This document shows positions 1 through 10,599 of a stretch of DNA of 64,000 nucleotides, one piece after another. The stretch is from positions 2,170,001 to 2,234,000 of the forward strand of contig CM028334.1 of NCBI GenBank assembly GCA_016647705.1. The letters are read 5' to 3'. The notes below the pieces were generated by a model. The model was not told the origin of the DNA. It saw nothing but the letters and a program-made list of their open reading frames with translations, and made no database searches. The first letter of the stretch is position 1, and the number at the start of each line of letters is the position of its first letter. This stretch comes from Eucommia ulmoides (taxonomy: Eukaryota; Streptophyta; Magnoliopsida; Garryales; Eucommiaceae). Both the position numbers and the translations under genes were made by a program.

Positions 1-239
1 TTCACCCGGTCCTTGAAGATTCAATACCGGTTCATGGATAATTTTGACATTCTAAATTCATCCATTACAACAGCTTCTCTAGGTTCAACAGCGATGCCTA
101 TGGGTTCTTCGCTCATTTTCAATGTCAAAGAGGATTCAGACCCTATCTCCTCTACTATCACCATGTCTATTACAGATTTGGCCTCATTTCTCCTTCATAT
201 ATTCTACAAAATTGGTACTGGTACAAATCTTTCCCATGC

Positions 240-600
240 TCTCTCACTTACTATAGGTAATTCCTTTTGGTTCTTTAATTTTGCCTGTTGTAATCCCAAT
301 ATTTTTTTCACCAAACTATTCGCGATGAATTTTATACTGCTGGTGGTTCTCAAATGCCTGTTACACATACCGGTCAGGTTTCTACTTCTCATCTTTTCAT
401 TCCTGACACGTATTTGATTCCAAACCTTACCTTAAATCTCTTGTCTATTAGGCAACTTTGTGAATTGGGATTTAAAATCATATTTTCTAATAGTGGTTGT
501 CGTGTGCAGGATCATCGAACAGGAGAAACTCTTGGGACTGGTCGTAAGGATGGACGCCAATTTAAACTTACCAATTTACACCTTCAATCGCCAACTCTAC
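240..600 (+). pseudogene. copia protease / GAG-pre-integrase fragment
   Basis: Frame-shifted translation gives a W-F-x-F-ACC-N-like remnant of the protease WxxDSGA region. A longer stretch follows (about 354-600) containing YLIPNLTLNLLSIRQLCE and a GCRVQDHRTGETLGTGRKDG-like segment typical of the gag-pre-integrase region. The usual Asp-Ser-Gly of the protease is not preserved. It lies directly upstream of the integrase relic in the same element. Confidence 0.8.
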
Positions 601-699
601 CATCACCACAACCAAATATCTCTTAATCAACCTGTGCAACCTCACCACTACCGCTAGTATCCTCTTCTTCATCCTTATCTCCATAACCACCAGTGTCTC

Positions 700-1570
700 T
701 CTCACCATCCCAACTTTGGCATGCTCGGTTAGGCCACACTTTATCTAATCGACTCAAATCATTTTTCTCTAGTGGTCAGTTAGGTTCAATTCAACATGAG
801 TCCTTCAAATATATCCATTGCCAACTTGCCAAACAACCAACCCTACATTTCAAAGAGAGTTAGTCTATTTCCCTTGCACCATTTGATCTAATTCATTCTC
901 ATATTTGGGGGCCTTCTCTTCATGCCTCGATGGGTAGTCTTCGTTACTTTGTTATCTTTGTGGACGACTACTCTCGATATACATGGTTGTTTCTTATGAA
1001 ACATCGATCCGAACAATTCTAAATATATTTTGAGTTTTCTTCTATGGTTAAAACCCAATTTTCAAGAAATATTAAAGTCTTTCGCTCAGATAATGTAAAG
1101 GAATACAAGGATCATGCTTTTCTTAACCTGCTTCGCAAAAATGACATGCTCCCCTATCGCTCGTGTCCTAGTACATCCCAACAAAATGGATGAGCCAAAC
1201 ACAATCATAAACATATTTTTAACATAGTTCGTGCTTTCTCCTCATTTCTTCATCATATCCTGAACGTTTTTGGGGTGAGGCTGCCTTCACAATCGTCTAT
1301 ACAATAAATCGTGTCCCTTCCGCTACAATCCAAAATCAGTTTTCATTTGAACGCCTTTTCGGTAAAACTCCTTATTACTCTGAACTCAGAGTCTTTGATT
1401 GCGCCTGTTTTGTTCTTCTCAAACCACATGAACACAACAAACTGGAACCAAGGGTTCGTCTGTGTTGTTTTCTTGGATATGGCATCGAACATAAAGGGTA
1501 TCGGTACTGAGATCCCATTTCTAAAACCCTTCGTATCTCGCGATATGTCATCTTTTGGGAACATCAATTT
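700..1570 (+). pseudogene. copia integrase relic
   Basis: Three-frame reading recovers integrase core pieces: a DLIHSHIWGPS-like block and VIFVDDYSRYTWLFLMKH near 950-1010, an NG-stop-AK-H block near 1185-1205, and the C-terminal ERLFGKTPYYSELRVFDCAC and RLCCFLGYGIEHKGYR blocks near 1345-1500. At least two stops (for example near 1020 and 1193) and several frameshifts interrupt it. The stops that can be judged are C-to-T changes of Gln or Arg codons. No function is expected. Confidence 0.85.
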
Positions 1571-2039
1571 TTTTCTTTTTTACAATCATTTGACATGTCA
1601 ACCCTCACCAACTCCAGATTGTTTACTGATCCATCCATTGAGTTATTTCCAGATGATACAGTTCCAGTTATTGTTGAGTCCACTCCAGCACCACCAGTTG
1701 AGCCTAGCCCTGTATCTTATGCTGAGTTCATCCTAGAACCACCAGCTGAACCTATTCCAGAACCACTAGCTGACCTCACCCTTCCAACTCCAACGACCAT
1801 GCCTGAGACTTCTCCTGTGGTTGATGATCCTGTACTGCCTTCCGTTGACACCCATGCCCCAGATCACCTTCGCCGCTCTACCATGGTAACTCATCCTCCA
1901 CATTACCTTTCTGATTTTCATTGTTTTTCTACTATACTTCATCTGTATGAACCTCAATCCTATAATGAGGCTAGTACTAATCCTCTTTGGTAGAAAGTAA
2001 TAGACGAAGAACTTTAGGTCTTCGCAAAAACTCATACCT

Positions 2040-3000
2040 GGGATATTGTAGATTTGCCCCTGGAAAAACTCCTATTGGGTACAAATGGGTGTTTAAGATC
2101 AAGATGCTTTCTGATGGCTCTGTTGAACAATATAAAGCTTGACTTGTTGCCAAGGGATTTGCTCAGGAATATGGTATTGACTATGAAGAGACATTTGCTC
2201 CAATGGCGAGGCTAACATCTGTCCGTACACTTCTTGCCGTCGCCACCATTCGAAAATAGACTCTTTTTCAAATGGATGTCAAAAATATATTTCTCAATGA
2301 TGATCTTCTTGAGGAAGTATATATGCATACCCCTCCTGGCCTGGATGCTCCTTGAAATAAAGTTTGTCGCCTTCGTCGTGCTCTATATGGTTTAAAACAA
2401 GCTCCACGTGCCTGATTTGCAAAATTCAGTACTACTATTGATCAGTTTGGGTTCACACCTAATGCTCATGATTCAACATTGTTTATTCTCTATACTGCCA
2501 ATGATATTATCCTTCTTTTACTGTATGTGGACGATATGATTATTTCTGGAAATGATCTACGGGACATTTCTGAACTCAAAACGTTTCTAAGTGGCCAATT
2601 CAAGATGAAAGACCTTGGCGTACTCACCTATTTTCTTGGCCTTGAAATCTTATCGGGTTCTGATGGATATTTTCTCTCTCAGGTCAAATATGTCTCGAAT
2701 CTCCTTTCCAAGGCTGAGATCACTGACTCAACCACTGTCACTCTTCCTCTCAAGCCGAATGTCAGACTTACCCCACTTGATGGTTCATCTCTTCAGGATG
2801 CTACTCTATATCGTCAACTGGTTGGAAGTCTTGTATACCTCACTGTCACTCGCCTTGACATTGCCTATGCCGTTCATCAGGTCAGTCAGTTCTTGTTCGC
2901 TTCTCGGACCACCCATTACTCGGTTGTTCTTCGCATTCTTCGGTATGTCAAGGGTACTTTATTTCCTGGGTTTCACTTTTCAGCTCAGCTTACTCCCTTC
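2040..3000 (+). pseudogene. copia reverse transcriptase relic
   Basis: The order of RT blocks is well kept: GYKWVFKIK near 2080, [20 protein letters not shown] near 2140-2200, FQMDVKN near 2270, LYGLKQAPRA near 2385, and the catalytic LLLYVDDMIISGND block near 2515-2555, with the YVDD Asp pair present. The second half (2479-3117) is a single open stretch. Upstream, stops replace conserved residues: Arg near 2141, and Trp near 2261, 2354 and 2414. The domain is therefore recognisable but dead. Confidence 0.92.
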
Positions 3001-3480
3001 TTACAAGCTTATTCTAATGCTGATTGGGCCGGAGACCCCATTGATAGACGTTCCACTATTGGTTATTGTTTTTTTTTTTTGGGTAATTCTCTCATTTCCT
3101 GGCATAGTAAGAAATAAATTGTAGTTGCTCGCTCCAGTATTGAAGCTGAATATCGTGCCATGGCTGATGCAACTCAAGAACTTCTCTAGTTTCGATGGCT
3201 CCTTGTTGACATGGGTGTCTCTTCTCCTGCTGCCACTACCTTACACTGTGACAATATGAGTGCTATTCAGATTGCTCACAATGATGTATTCCATGAGAGA
3301 ACAAAACACATCGAGACTAATTGCCACTTCATCTATCATCACATTCTTCAGAATACGGTTCGTCTACAATCCGTCAGTTCAGCCGATCTGACAACAGATA
3401 TTTTCACCAAGGCTCATCCACCCGAACGCTTTCACTCTTTGGTTTCCAAACTCAAGTTCACCTCTCACTTACCGCCTTGA
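3001..3480 (+). pseudogene. copia RNase H relic
   Basis: Continues directly from RT. The AYSNADWAGD, SSIEAEYRAMA, LHCDNMSAI and HIETNCHF blocks mark the RNase H fold, and ADLTTDIFTKAHPPERF is the usual C-terminal tail. Stops lie near 3115 (a Gln position) and 3187 (a Trp position). The final catalytic Asp of the usual HIEIDCHF block reads Asn here. The pol frame ends at 3478-3480, just before the polypurine tract. Confidence 0.9.
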
Positions 3481-3493
3481 GTTTGAAGGGAGA

Positions 3494-3651
3494 TGTTAAT
3501 GTATTATATGGGCTTGGCCCACGTGGCCCATTAGGGCAAAACCCTAACCCCCACTTCCCCTATAAATATGTGTATATCATTGTATTATACTAGTATCACT
3601 TTTCATAATATAAATTCATGATTTTTCTCTTACTTCTCAATTATCTTAACA
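3494..3651 (+). repeat. copia 3' LTR (about 158 bp)
   Basis: It begins TGTTAATGT immediately after a purine-rich tract (AAGGGAGA) and ends CTTAACA, giving TG...CA ends and a short TGTTAA/TTAACA inverted repeat. A TATA-like CTATAAATATG sits at about 3560-3568. The right boundary is inferred from the terminal inverted repeat because no second LTR lies in the window. If correct, this is an unusually short LTR. Confidence 0.75.
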
Positions 3652-4050
3652 TCGGTAATGACGGATGTAGACGGCGACGGTAGAAACATACTTGATTTTC
3701 TCTTACATAGTAAGATAAGGTACAGATTGAGACAGCGGCGACGTTGAGAACGGCGAATGGCGATGACATTGAAATCACCGGAACAAAAGCAGATGAGAAG
3801 AGTCCAAAGAAGAATCCTCTCATCCTTCGCCCATAGATCTCAACCGCAACCATGACTGCCTCAAGGCGTCTTGCGGATATGAAGGTAGAAAAGTTTGAGA
3901 AGAACATTAGCAAAAGAGGCGCAATGCCTGAAACAACGACGACAAAATGGAATTCTTATCTAGTGGGCCCATTTGTGCTTGGATTCATCATCTTCGTTGT
4001 GATCGGGTCCTCTTTGTTTCGGATAATCCGTACGGCAACAAGTGGAGGCA

Positions 4051-5957
4051 AAATTCTTTACATTTCTAATATATTTTTAAAAGAAAATTATTGAAATAGA
4101 ACGTTTTTCAACTTATTTACATAAGTAGTGCTATCCGGGGTTCGGATCCCCGGGTTAGTGGGGTCGGCCGTATACCCGGGGTTCGGAACCCCGGGTATAC
4201 TAAATTTTTTTTTCGTTTTTGGGGTTATACCCAGGGTTCGGTACCCCGGGTATAGCCCACCAAAAAAAAAAAACTTTTTGACCCAATAAATTTTTAAAAT
4301 TTTCGGTAACTTTGAATTGATTAACGGTGGTCTATCGATATTTTAAATAAATCTAATTTTTTTGTGCATAAATTAAGTTTAAAATACTCCATAATACTTT
4401 TTACAACACTAGAAACGAACAAGTTGATGAATTTTAAAAAATCGCCAAAATTGAACAAATGAGCTGTTTCGATAATGACGGAATTTTTTCGGCAATTTGA
4501 AATTAATAAAAGATTGCATGTCCGTAACATAAATGAACCAAATTTTTTGTTTATAAATTATGCTCATAACACTACATAACAAAATTTAGAACATTAAAAA
4601 CGGACTAGTGAATAATTTTTAAATAATCATCAAAGTTAGTCGGATAAGTTATTTCGATGACAATGCAATTTACAAAAAATTAACCTGATTTTTTTGCGTA
4701 CAAACTACGTTCATAACGCTAAATAATAAAATCGAGAATACCAAAAATTGATTAGTAAATAATTTTTAAATAATGGTTATTGTCACAACATTTTATTGCT
4801 CTTCAACGTTTCAAAAATACTATATTACTCTTCAATGTTTGGATGGACATAACTTTGCGCTCAGTGGTCCATTGGGGGCAATTTTTTTTTTAAAAGTTGA
4901 GTCTAATCTGAGTCATCACTTTGGATTTTGAAGATTTTAATTTTTCCAATAGGACAAAACGCACGCTCGCGACGAAAATTACAAATTTAGTCATTCAACA
5001 CTTCGAATCCAAAATTGAAGGTGAAAATAGGCTTTATTTGAAACAATACTGGACTATGGCGGTTTGCTACGTCTAGATCTCGAAAAAATACCTGAAATCA
5101 AAAAAAATATCGCCTCAAACGGACCACCGAGCACAAAGTTATGTCCATCCAAACTTTTTCTATTTTCTTACATAAATTTTCTTTTCTCTCAACACCATAT
5201 ATTCTCTTATCCGTTTTTGGTGTTCTCGATTTTATTATTTAGTGTTATGAACGTAGTTTGTACTAAAAAAAACCAGGTTCATTTTTTGTAAATTGCATCG
5301 TCATCAAAACAACTCATCCGACCAACTTTAACGATTATTCAAAAATTATTCATTAGTCCGTTTTTAATGTTCTAAATTTTGTTATGTAGTGTTATGAGCA
5401 TAATTTATATACAAAAAATTTGGTTCATTTATGTTACAGACATGCAATCTTTTGTTAATTTCAAATTGCTGAAAAAATTCTGCCATTATCGAAACAGCTC
5501 ATCTGGTCAACTTTGGCGATTTTTTAAAATTCATCCACTTGTCCGTTTTTAATGTTGTAAAAATTATTATGGAGTGTTTTGAACGTAATTTATGCAAAAA
5601 AAAATTAAATTTATTTAAAATATCGATAGACCACAATTAATCAATTCAAAATTATCGAAAATTTTAAAAATTTATTGGGTCAAAACGTCGTTGTATTTTT
5701 TTATTTTATTTTTTTTTTTTTCTAGTGGGCTATACCCGGGGTTCTATGTAGAACCCGGGGTACCGAACCCCGGTTATAACCCCAAAAATGAAAAAAAAAA
5801 AAAATTAGTATACCCGGGGTTCTGAACCCCGGGTATACGGCCGACCCCACATACCCGGGGATCCGAACTCCAGGTAGCACTACTTATGTAAATAAGTTGA
5901 AAAACGTTCTATTTCAGTAATTTTCTTTTAAAAATATATTAGAAATGTAAAGAACTC
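4051..5957. mobile_element. Palindromic foldback element 1 (1.9 kb, 10-bp TSD)
   Basis: The flanks carry the direct repeat AGTGGAGGCA at 4041-4050 and 5958-5967. The left end reads AAATTCTTTACAT and the right end, reverse-complemented, GAGTTCTTTACAT. The inverted arms are very long: 4051 to about 4880 pairs with about 5115 to 5957, leaving a unique spacer of about 240 bp. There is no transposase. Each arm contains GC-rich hairpins (CCGGGGTTCGGAACCCCGG type) separated by A/T runs. The long inverted repeats and 9-10 bp target duplication point to a non-autonomous Mutator-like foldback; superfamily is inference. A related element lies at 56210-58484. Confidence 0.88.
4130..4262. repeat. Array of GC-rich palindromes in foldback arm (partner at 5720-5880)
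   Basis: Three successive near-perfect hairpins lie in an otherwise AT-rich arm: GGGGTTCGGATCCCCGGG, TACCCGGGGTTCGGAACCCC, and CAGGGTTCGGTACCCCGGG. Each is followed by an A or T run. The mirror arm at 5720-5880 carries the same modules. They are palindromic on their own as well as within the big palindrome. Transposase-binding subterminal repeats are one possible role. Confidence 0.75.
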
Positions 5958-6203
5958 AGTGGAGGCATGGCTTGAGTTGAACGAACCTTGAAGGATGGAT
6001 CACTACCTGATTAGTTGTCTGCGTTTTCTTCTTCACTTGTGGGGAAGAAGAAGGCTGCGGGCTATGAAAACTAAAGATGTTTTTGGACATAAGGAGAGCT
6101 CCTACCTACTTGGTAGGCCTTATTCATGGTTTCTTCTTGAAATTTTGGTGCAATCATTTTCAGGCTTTTAAAAAAAAAATAAAAAAAAATGGTGACGACG
6201 TTG

Positions 6204-7637
6204 TGATCGCTCAAAAATAATACCCTTAAATCGGTACCGCGATACTGATGTAGTACGGTGTTCAAGTAAGGTGTCGAACCACAGGGATTGGTCTTGTAAT
6301 TATCAATTTCTAATTACTTTTCTTTCTTTAGTGAAAACAATTTTGATTTTTTTTAAAATAAGAAAAGAAAATATTAAATCTAAAATAAAAATAAAATAAA
6401 GAACCAGGATAGGAATTGTGGGATTAGTATTTTGAGAATTATGTTTTTATCGTATTTTCTATTTAAATCGGATTTGTATAAACGAGTGTTCCTAACTACA
6501 AGCCGGAACTACTCAGAAATATATGGATTGTTATTCTCCGGCATGATGTATCTTTGGTATTTAATTCCTACATTAAACTAATCTAAGGTGAATTAAAATC
6601 TAGGCATAAACCATCCAGACCAATAATCAATCCCCAAGAAAACGATTGTGTGGCCATTAAATCAAGACCACAGGTGCAAGATTTAATGTTCTAGCAATAA
6701 TTGAATTCAAATCAAAATCTCTACAAGAACATTTTGACAATAAATTCAATTATAATTAAATTCATTTTTACGAACGGAATTCCTTTCACACAATTGTTTA
6801 TACGAAATCCAAATTTAAATAAGAAAAATATAATATTACATAAATTCAAAAGTACAATACCACAACCCTAACCTGGTTGAAGGAAGTTAGCTTCTCATTG
6901 TTGCATTGAGTGGTATTTTCTCGGATAATATCCTCACAAACACCATTTACACTTTGTACCCCAAACTATTCTCCCTTCCAAAAATAAAAATGAAAATAAA
7001 AGAAAAATAAATAAGAAAATACTACAACTATTCTAAGAATGAAGTAGGAATATTGATTTCTTTGCTCTCAAACCTCCCATCTATTTATAGAATAAAAAAG
7101 GTGAGTTTTGGGGTGAATTTGAGTCAAAAGATGAGGCTAGGGGTGCAAAAAGTCAAATATGGAGAGCAATGGGGTTGTTGAGCAATTTGTCCACCGGAGT
7201 GGGCGCGGGTCGGGCCGGATCGGGCCGGGTTCGGGTCAAAATGGTTTGACCCGCAGCACTATGTGGCTGTACAGAAGGACCATCTTCAAACGGTTGTATC
7301 TTTTTCATACGAACTCCGATTTGGCTCTATAACCAGTCGTTGGAAAGCTTAAAGAGTCTACTTTCATATGAAACTTGTATCATCTCAGAATTCCAACTGT
7401 ATAATTAGTTATGTCCAAAACAATGGACAGTGGTCTTGATTCTAGTGCCGAAAATCGCGACTTTTATCCGTTTGATCATTTTCTCTGAATTTTGCTCCAA
7501 ATTAACATGGTTTTGTACCATTTCCAAAATCCTACAAAAACAAATAAAACAACTTAATTTATAATATTTTAATTTATTTAAAAGATTAACAAAACTTAAT
7601 TTAGTGGTATTAGATTGCACAAAATGAGGTGCTATCA
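6204..7637. mobile_element. Solo LTR-like element, 1434 bp, 5-bp TSD
   Basis: The 5-bp repeat CGTTG flanks it (6199-6203 and 7638-7642). The element starts TGATCGCTC and ends GGTGCTATCA, giving TG...CA ends with imperfect TGAT/ATCA inversion. That is the signature of LTR-retrotransposon integration with no internal region left. A TATA-like CTATTTATAGAAT lies near 7080. It contains GTGTCGAACCACAGGGATTG, a motif I associate with plant LTR-type repeats. It interrupts the region after the RAMP4-like A-tract. There is no coding capacity; ORFs inside are short and unconvincing. Confidence 0.75.
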
Positions 7638-7642
7638 CGTTG

Positions 7643-7945
7643 GCAATGATAGATGTGTACAACGATGACGGTGGCGACATCAGCTGTGGACGGAAGCCAT
7701 GGCATGACATAGGCAGCAACGGTGGTGGATTTGGAGGCGGAGGTGGTACAAAAGAAAAAGACAGCTGCAGCTGAAAAATGGAGAGAGAGGGAAGACGGTA
7801 GTGACCGTCGGTTGGTTGGTGGTTGTCTGCATGGGTGGTGGCCGTCCATCGGTGTCGTGGTGGTTATCAGTGATGTGGTGGCCGTTGGTGTTGTGTTGAG
7901 GGAGGTGGTAGCCATCGTTTGGGTTTAGGTAGAAGATGATGATGT
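7643..7945. other. GC-richer stretch, no recognised gene
   Basis: This short region is rich in GGTGG/GTGGTGG-type sequence. It gives overlapping Gly/Val-rich or Thr/Ser/Pro-rich translations on the two strands with no domain. I see low-complexity sequence rather than a gene. The left end continues the flank of the solo LTR. Confidence 0.4.
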
Positions 7946-8479
7946 CATTTCAATACCACATTTAATTTTTTTTGTCACTGAACATGGGAATGAAAATGAT
8001 AATTCTATTATATTATCATACTAATTCCACTTCTATTTTCATTCAATTCTATTGCATTGTAACGTACCAAACGCAACGTAAATGAATTGGAAAATCGAAT
8101 GGAAGGAATTGAGAAATGGAAAATAGAGAGGAAGAGGTGGTATGAGAGATAGGGCTAGGTTTTTTTTTTAATTTATATCGGGGTACAATTGTCCATTCAC
8201 TATTTTTTTAACTGTCAAAGGACTAAATAGTAAGAGAAAGATTAAATAATATTTTTTTTTTTGTTTAAAAGGCTCATTGAGAAAAGAGAGCACCAAATTA
8301 AGACTAAACAATAAATGAAATAAAAATTTGACTTCATATATTTTTAAATATATTTTGTTAATTTAAATAGAAAAAAATTAATTTTTTATTTGATATAAAA
8401 ATAAAAATAAATAAAATGTAACTTTTTTAAATAGAGAGAGAGAAAATGATAATTAGTCAAATAGAGAGAATAAAAAATA
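7946..8479. repeat. Segmental duplicate of 25520-25768 plus 27131-27385
   Basis: The run of sequence from the ACATGGGAATGAAAATGA-like block through GATAGGGCTAGG, GTCCATTCACTATTTTT, AAAGGCTCATTGAGAAAAG and AATAGAGAGAATAAAAA recurs in the same order at 25.5 kb. There it is split by the 1.36 kb element at 25769. The first part (7960-8100) resembles a short hAT-type MITE, with CATTCAATTC and ACCAAACGCAACG near its ends. No coding sequence. Confidence 0.7.
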
Positions 8480-8769
8480 GGAAAAATCGGTAAAAAACCC
8501 CATTTTTAAAGTTTAATTGGTGAAAAATCATTTTGTACTATTAGGTTTTGATTTAATTCTTTAAATTAGATTTCACTTGTATTTTAGTCGTACATTGCAG
8601 GAATTGTAGGAATATTGCAGGGATTGCAAGGATCTCTTAGTGAGTACATTAGGTTTTTATAGTGAATCCTGTTACACGTAATTAATGTTAGTTATAATTT
8701 CATAATTGTTACTTTTCACACATATTTAGGTTTTTTTGGTTACATGTACTTTAATTACATGTTACAATT

Positions 8770-8862
<93 letters not shown>

Positions 8863-9358
8863 TTGGTAACGTAATTAAAAAAATATCAAATTTTTTAGTT
8901 ACATATCAAAAACATGTAATTAAAAAGTTACATATTATGAAAATATGTAACTGAACAAATTGAACTTTCTAATTACATATTAGAGACATGTAATTACAAA
9001 GTTACATATTATTAGAACATGTAACTGAAAAATATCAATTTTTTTACTAAAATATAAGAGACATGTAACTAAAAAATTACATATAATTAATTATCTATAA
9101 CTAATTATATGTATTTTGTGACATCTAACAAATTTTTTACACACAAAGTTGTTACATGTAAAAAAAAAAAAAAATAGTTATCTGTAACTAATACAGTAAT
9201 ATTATACACAAAGTAATTGCATGTAATTGATGTGTGGCTATCACATGTACAAGACTTCCTCATTTTTAAAACAGATGAGACTAAATCAAAACTTTTTACC
9301 GTCTCTAAAATTTTTGACCAATTAAAACTTAAATATAGAACATCCCGTCCATTATTTC
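8480..9358. mobile_element. Non-autonomous MULE-like element, copy 1
   Basis: It is an insertion in the 7946-9450 duplicate. The uninterrupted counterpart at 27370-27400 lacks it. Flanks carry TAAAAAATA (8471-8479) and TAAAAAAATA (9359-9368), a 9-10 bp target duplication with one A indel. The ends form a long imperfect inverted repeat: GGAAAAATCGGTAAAAAACC on the left, with AAAGTTTAATTGGT pairing to AAGTTTTAATTGGT from the right end. Copy 2 is at 42121-42942. It has no transposase and is full of TTACATGT-type motifs. Confidence 0.75.
8767..8858. repeat. Compound microsatellite (AC)n(AT)n(TG)n
   Basis: CACACA runs directly into a long TATATA tract and then TGTGTG. The whole block is self-complementary and could form a cruciform. 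It lies inside the MULE-like element, at the place where copy 2 (42121-42942) has only a short ATATATATGTGT. Confidence 0.97.
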
Positions 9359-10440
9359 TAAAAAAATATTATACACCAATTTCTATACCTTCACCAAACC
9401 CATGTACATACATCTTTTTCTAGTCAATTCCTTTGAGTTGGCCACAACCCTATGAAGAAACATTTCCACCACATCCAAACAAACCCTTACAAAATTTTCC
9501 TCCAATATTTTAAGGAGTAAATTGCCTTTTAGTCCCCTCTACTTTAATCTTGTTTCATTTTATTTATTTTCCTACTTATTATAAATGTTGGTTTTTTTGG
9601 TTTAAGTTAATAGAATATGTTAGAAGATGAAGTTGACTTTTCCACCTAAATTTTAAACGAAATGGACCAACATACCCTTTATTTTAAATTTTTATTTTAT
9701 TTTTTCTTTATTTAAAAAAATAAAGAGAGAGAGAGAGCTGGAGAGAGAAAATATTAATTTTTTCTTTTATTATCATTAATTATTAATTTAAAAATAATGG
9801 ACACTTAATTATATATAAATTTTTCAATAAAACATAAATTTCTCCCTTTAGTCAAGAGAATAAAGAGGCGATGACAAAACCGAAATACAAGGAGTAAAAT
9901 ACAATTAACCCAAAATTTTGACTTAATGTTTGATTGGCATAAGCTACACTGCTTTCCATCGCAGTTTATTAACAAATCAATTGATATAGTTCATTAACAT
10001 GTTTAGCATTGTTTTTCGGCGGTGGTTGGTCGCCAGAAATGGAGGAAGAGGAAGGAGAAGGGAGAAAATTGTAATAAAAAAAAAAAGAAAAAAGAAAAAA
10101 ACAAGACAAAGAGATGTATTAATAATTTAAAGGGTAAAATAATAATTGAATCGAATCATTTTTTTAAGGGATACAGGGCTCGCAAAAGCTAATAAAATCC
10201 ATGATTCATCAAAGGACTAAACTAAGCTCTCAAAACCTTCCAGTTTGAAATTAGGTTTCAAATATGATGTAAAGCCCTCATTACAATTAAAAGAAAAAAT
10301 AGTTCATACACATGCATGCATAGAACATACTAAAATCACTAACACCTAAGGAACAAAAGCACATATTTTAACAACTGTTGTTGAATTTACACAGTTCTCC
10401 TCCCCCAAAAAACACCTCATGACTCCTGAAGAATTGCGTA
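9359..10440. repeat. 3' flank of DC1 gene A, shared with copies B and C
   Basis: This gene-less stretch carries blocks repeated at 27400-27960, 36600-37930, 60646-60850 and 62480-63000: CCTTTTAGTCCCCTCTACTT, the AAAGAGAGAGAGAGAG run, AACCCAAAATTTTGACTTAA and GGCGGTGGTTGGTCGCC. They are the duplicated downstream region of the DC1 genes. I see no polyadenylation signal I would defend and no coding sequence. Confidence 0.75.
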
Positions 10441-10599
10441 TTACCAATCAATCCCGTCGTCATCTTCATTTTTCGATTCCTCCACAACCCTGTCGTTATC
10501 TTCATTTTTCGATTCCTCCAGCTTTGGTAGTTCAGCACAATGCAAGTGTATCTTGAACTTGACACATCGCACGCACTCAAATACGCCGACATCACGACG
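10441..10599 (-). pseudogene. Severed C-terminal tail of DC1 gene A
   Basis: In the same frame as exon 2, past the TAG at 10600-10602, the sequence continues R-R-D-V-G-V-F-E-C-V-R-C and KFKIHLHCAELPKLEE, then an acidic tail, to a TAA at 10441-10443. Copies B and C carry the equivalent stretch in frame with the rest. Copy A has 15 extra bases just before it that include the stop. The tail also contains a 36-bp tandem duplication (starts 10464 and 10500) that doubles an EESKNED segment. Confidence 0.88.

Larger units (their letters stand above)
1..3651 (+). mobile_element. Decayed Ty1/copia retrotransposon, 3' part with 3' LTR
   Basis: The domains run protease/GAG-pre-integrase, integrase, reverse transcriptase, RNase H, then a purine-rich tract (about 3484-3493) and an LTR. 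This order, with integrase before RT, is diagnostic of Ty1/copia. The element enters from the left edge, so the 5' LTR and most of gag are outside or unrecognisable in the first 200 bases. Many in-frame stops and several frameshifts make it non-autonomous. The short LTR and the RNase H tail resemble the Ale/Retrofit type of plant copia; that lineage call is inference. Confidence 0.93.
3652..5975 (+). pseudogene. RAMP4/SERP1-like sequence, interrupted by a foldback element
   Basis: From the ATG at 3852 the frame reads MTASRRLADMKVEKFEKN, ISKRGAMPETTT, GFIIFVVIGSSLFRIIRTAT and SGG. This matches the small tail-anchored ER protein RAMP4/SERP1, a Sec61/ribosome-associated stress protein of about 68 residues. 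The hydrophobic anchor is VGPFVLGFIIFVVIGSSLF. At 4050 a palindromic element begins. After it, the duplicated target is followed at 5967-5975 by Met-Ala-stop, the normal family C-terminus. The current frame instead runs 14 residues into the element (stop at 4094). After the old stop there is 3'-UTR-like sequence and an A-rich tract (6166-6190), with no intron visible, so a processed retrocopy is possible. Bases 3652-3851 look like 5' leader. Several residues differ from the family norm, for example Met at position 10. Confidence 0.85.

Noticed and set aside
8736..8954. 72-residue open frame with Ile-Tyr and Cys-Val repeats
   Set aside because: It is the translation of the AC/AT/TG microsatellite.
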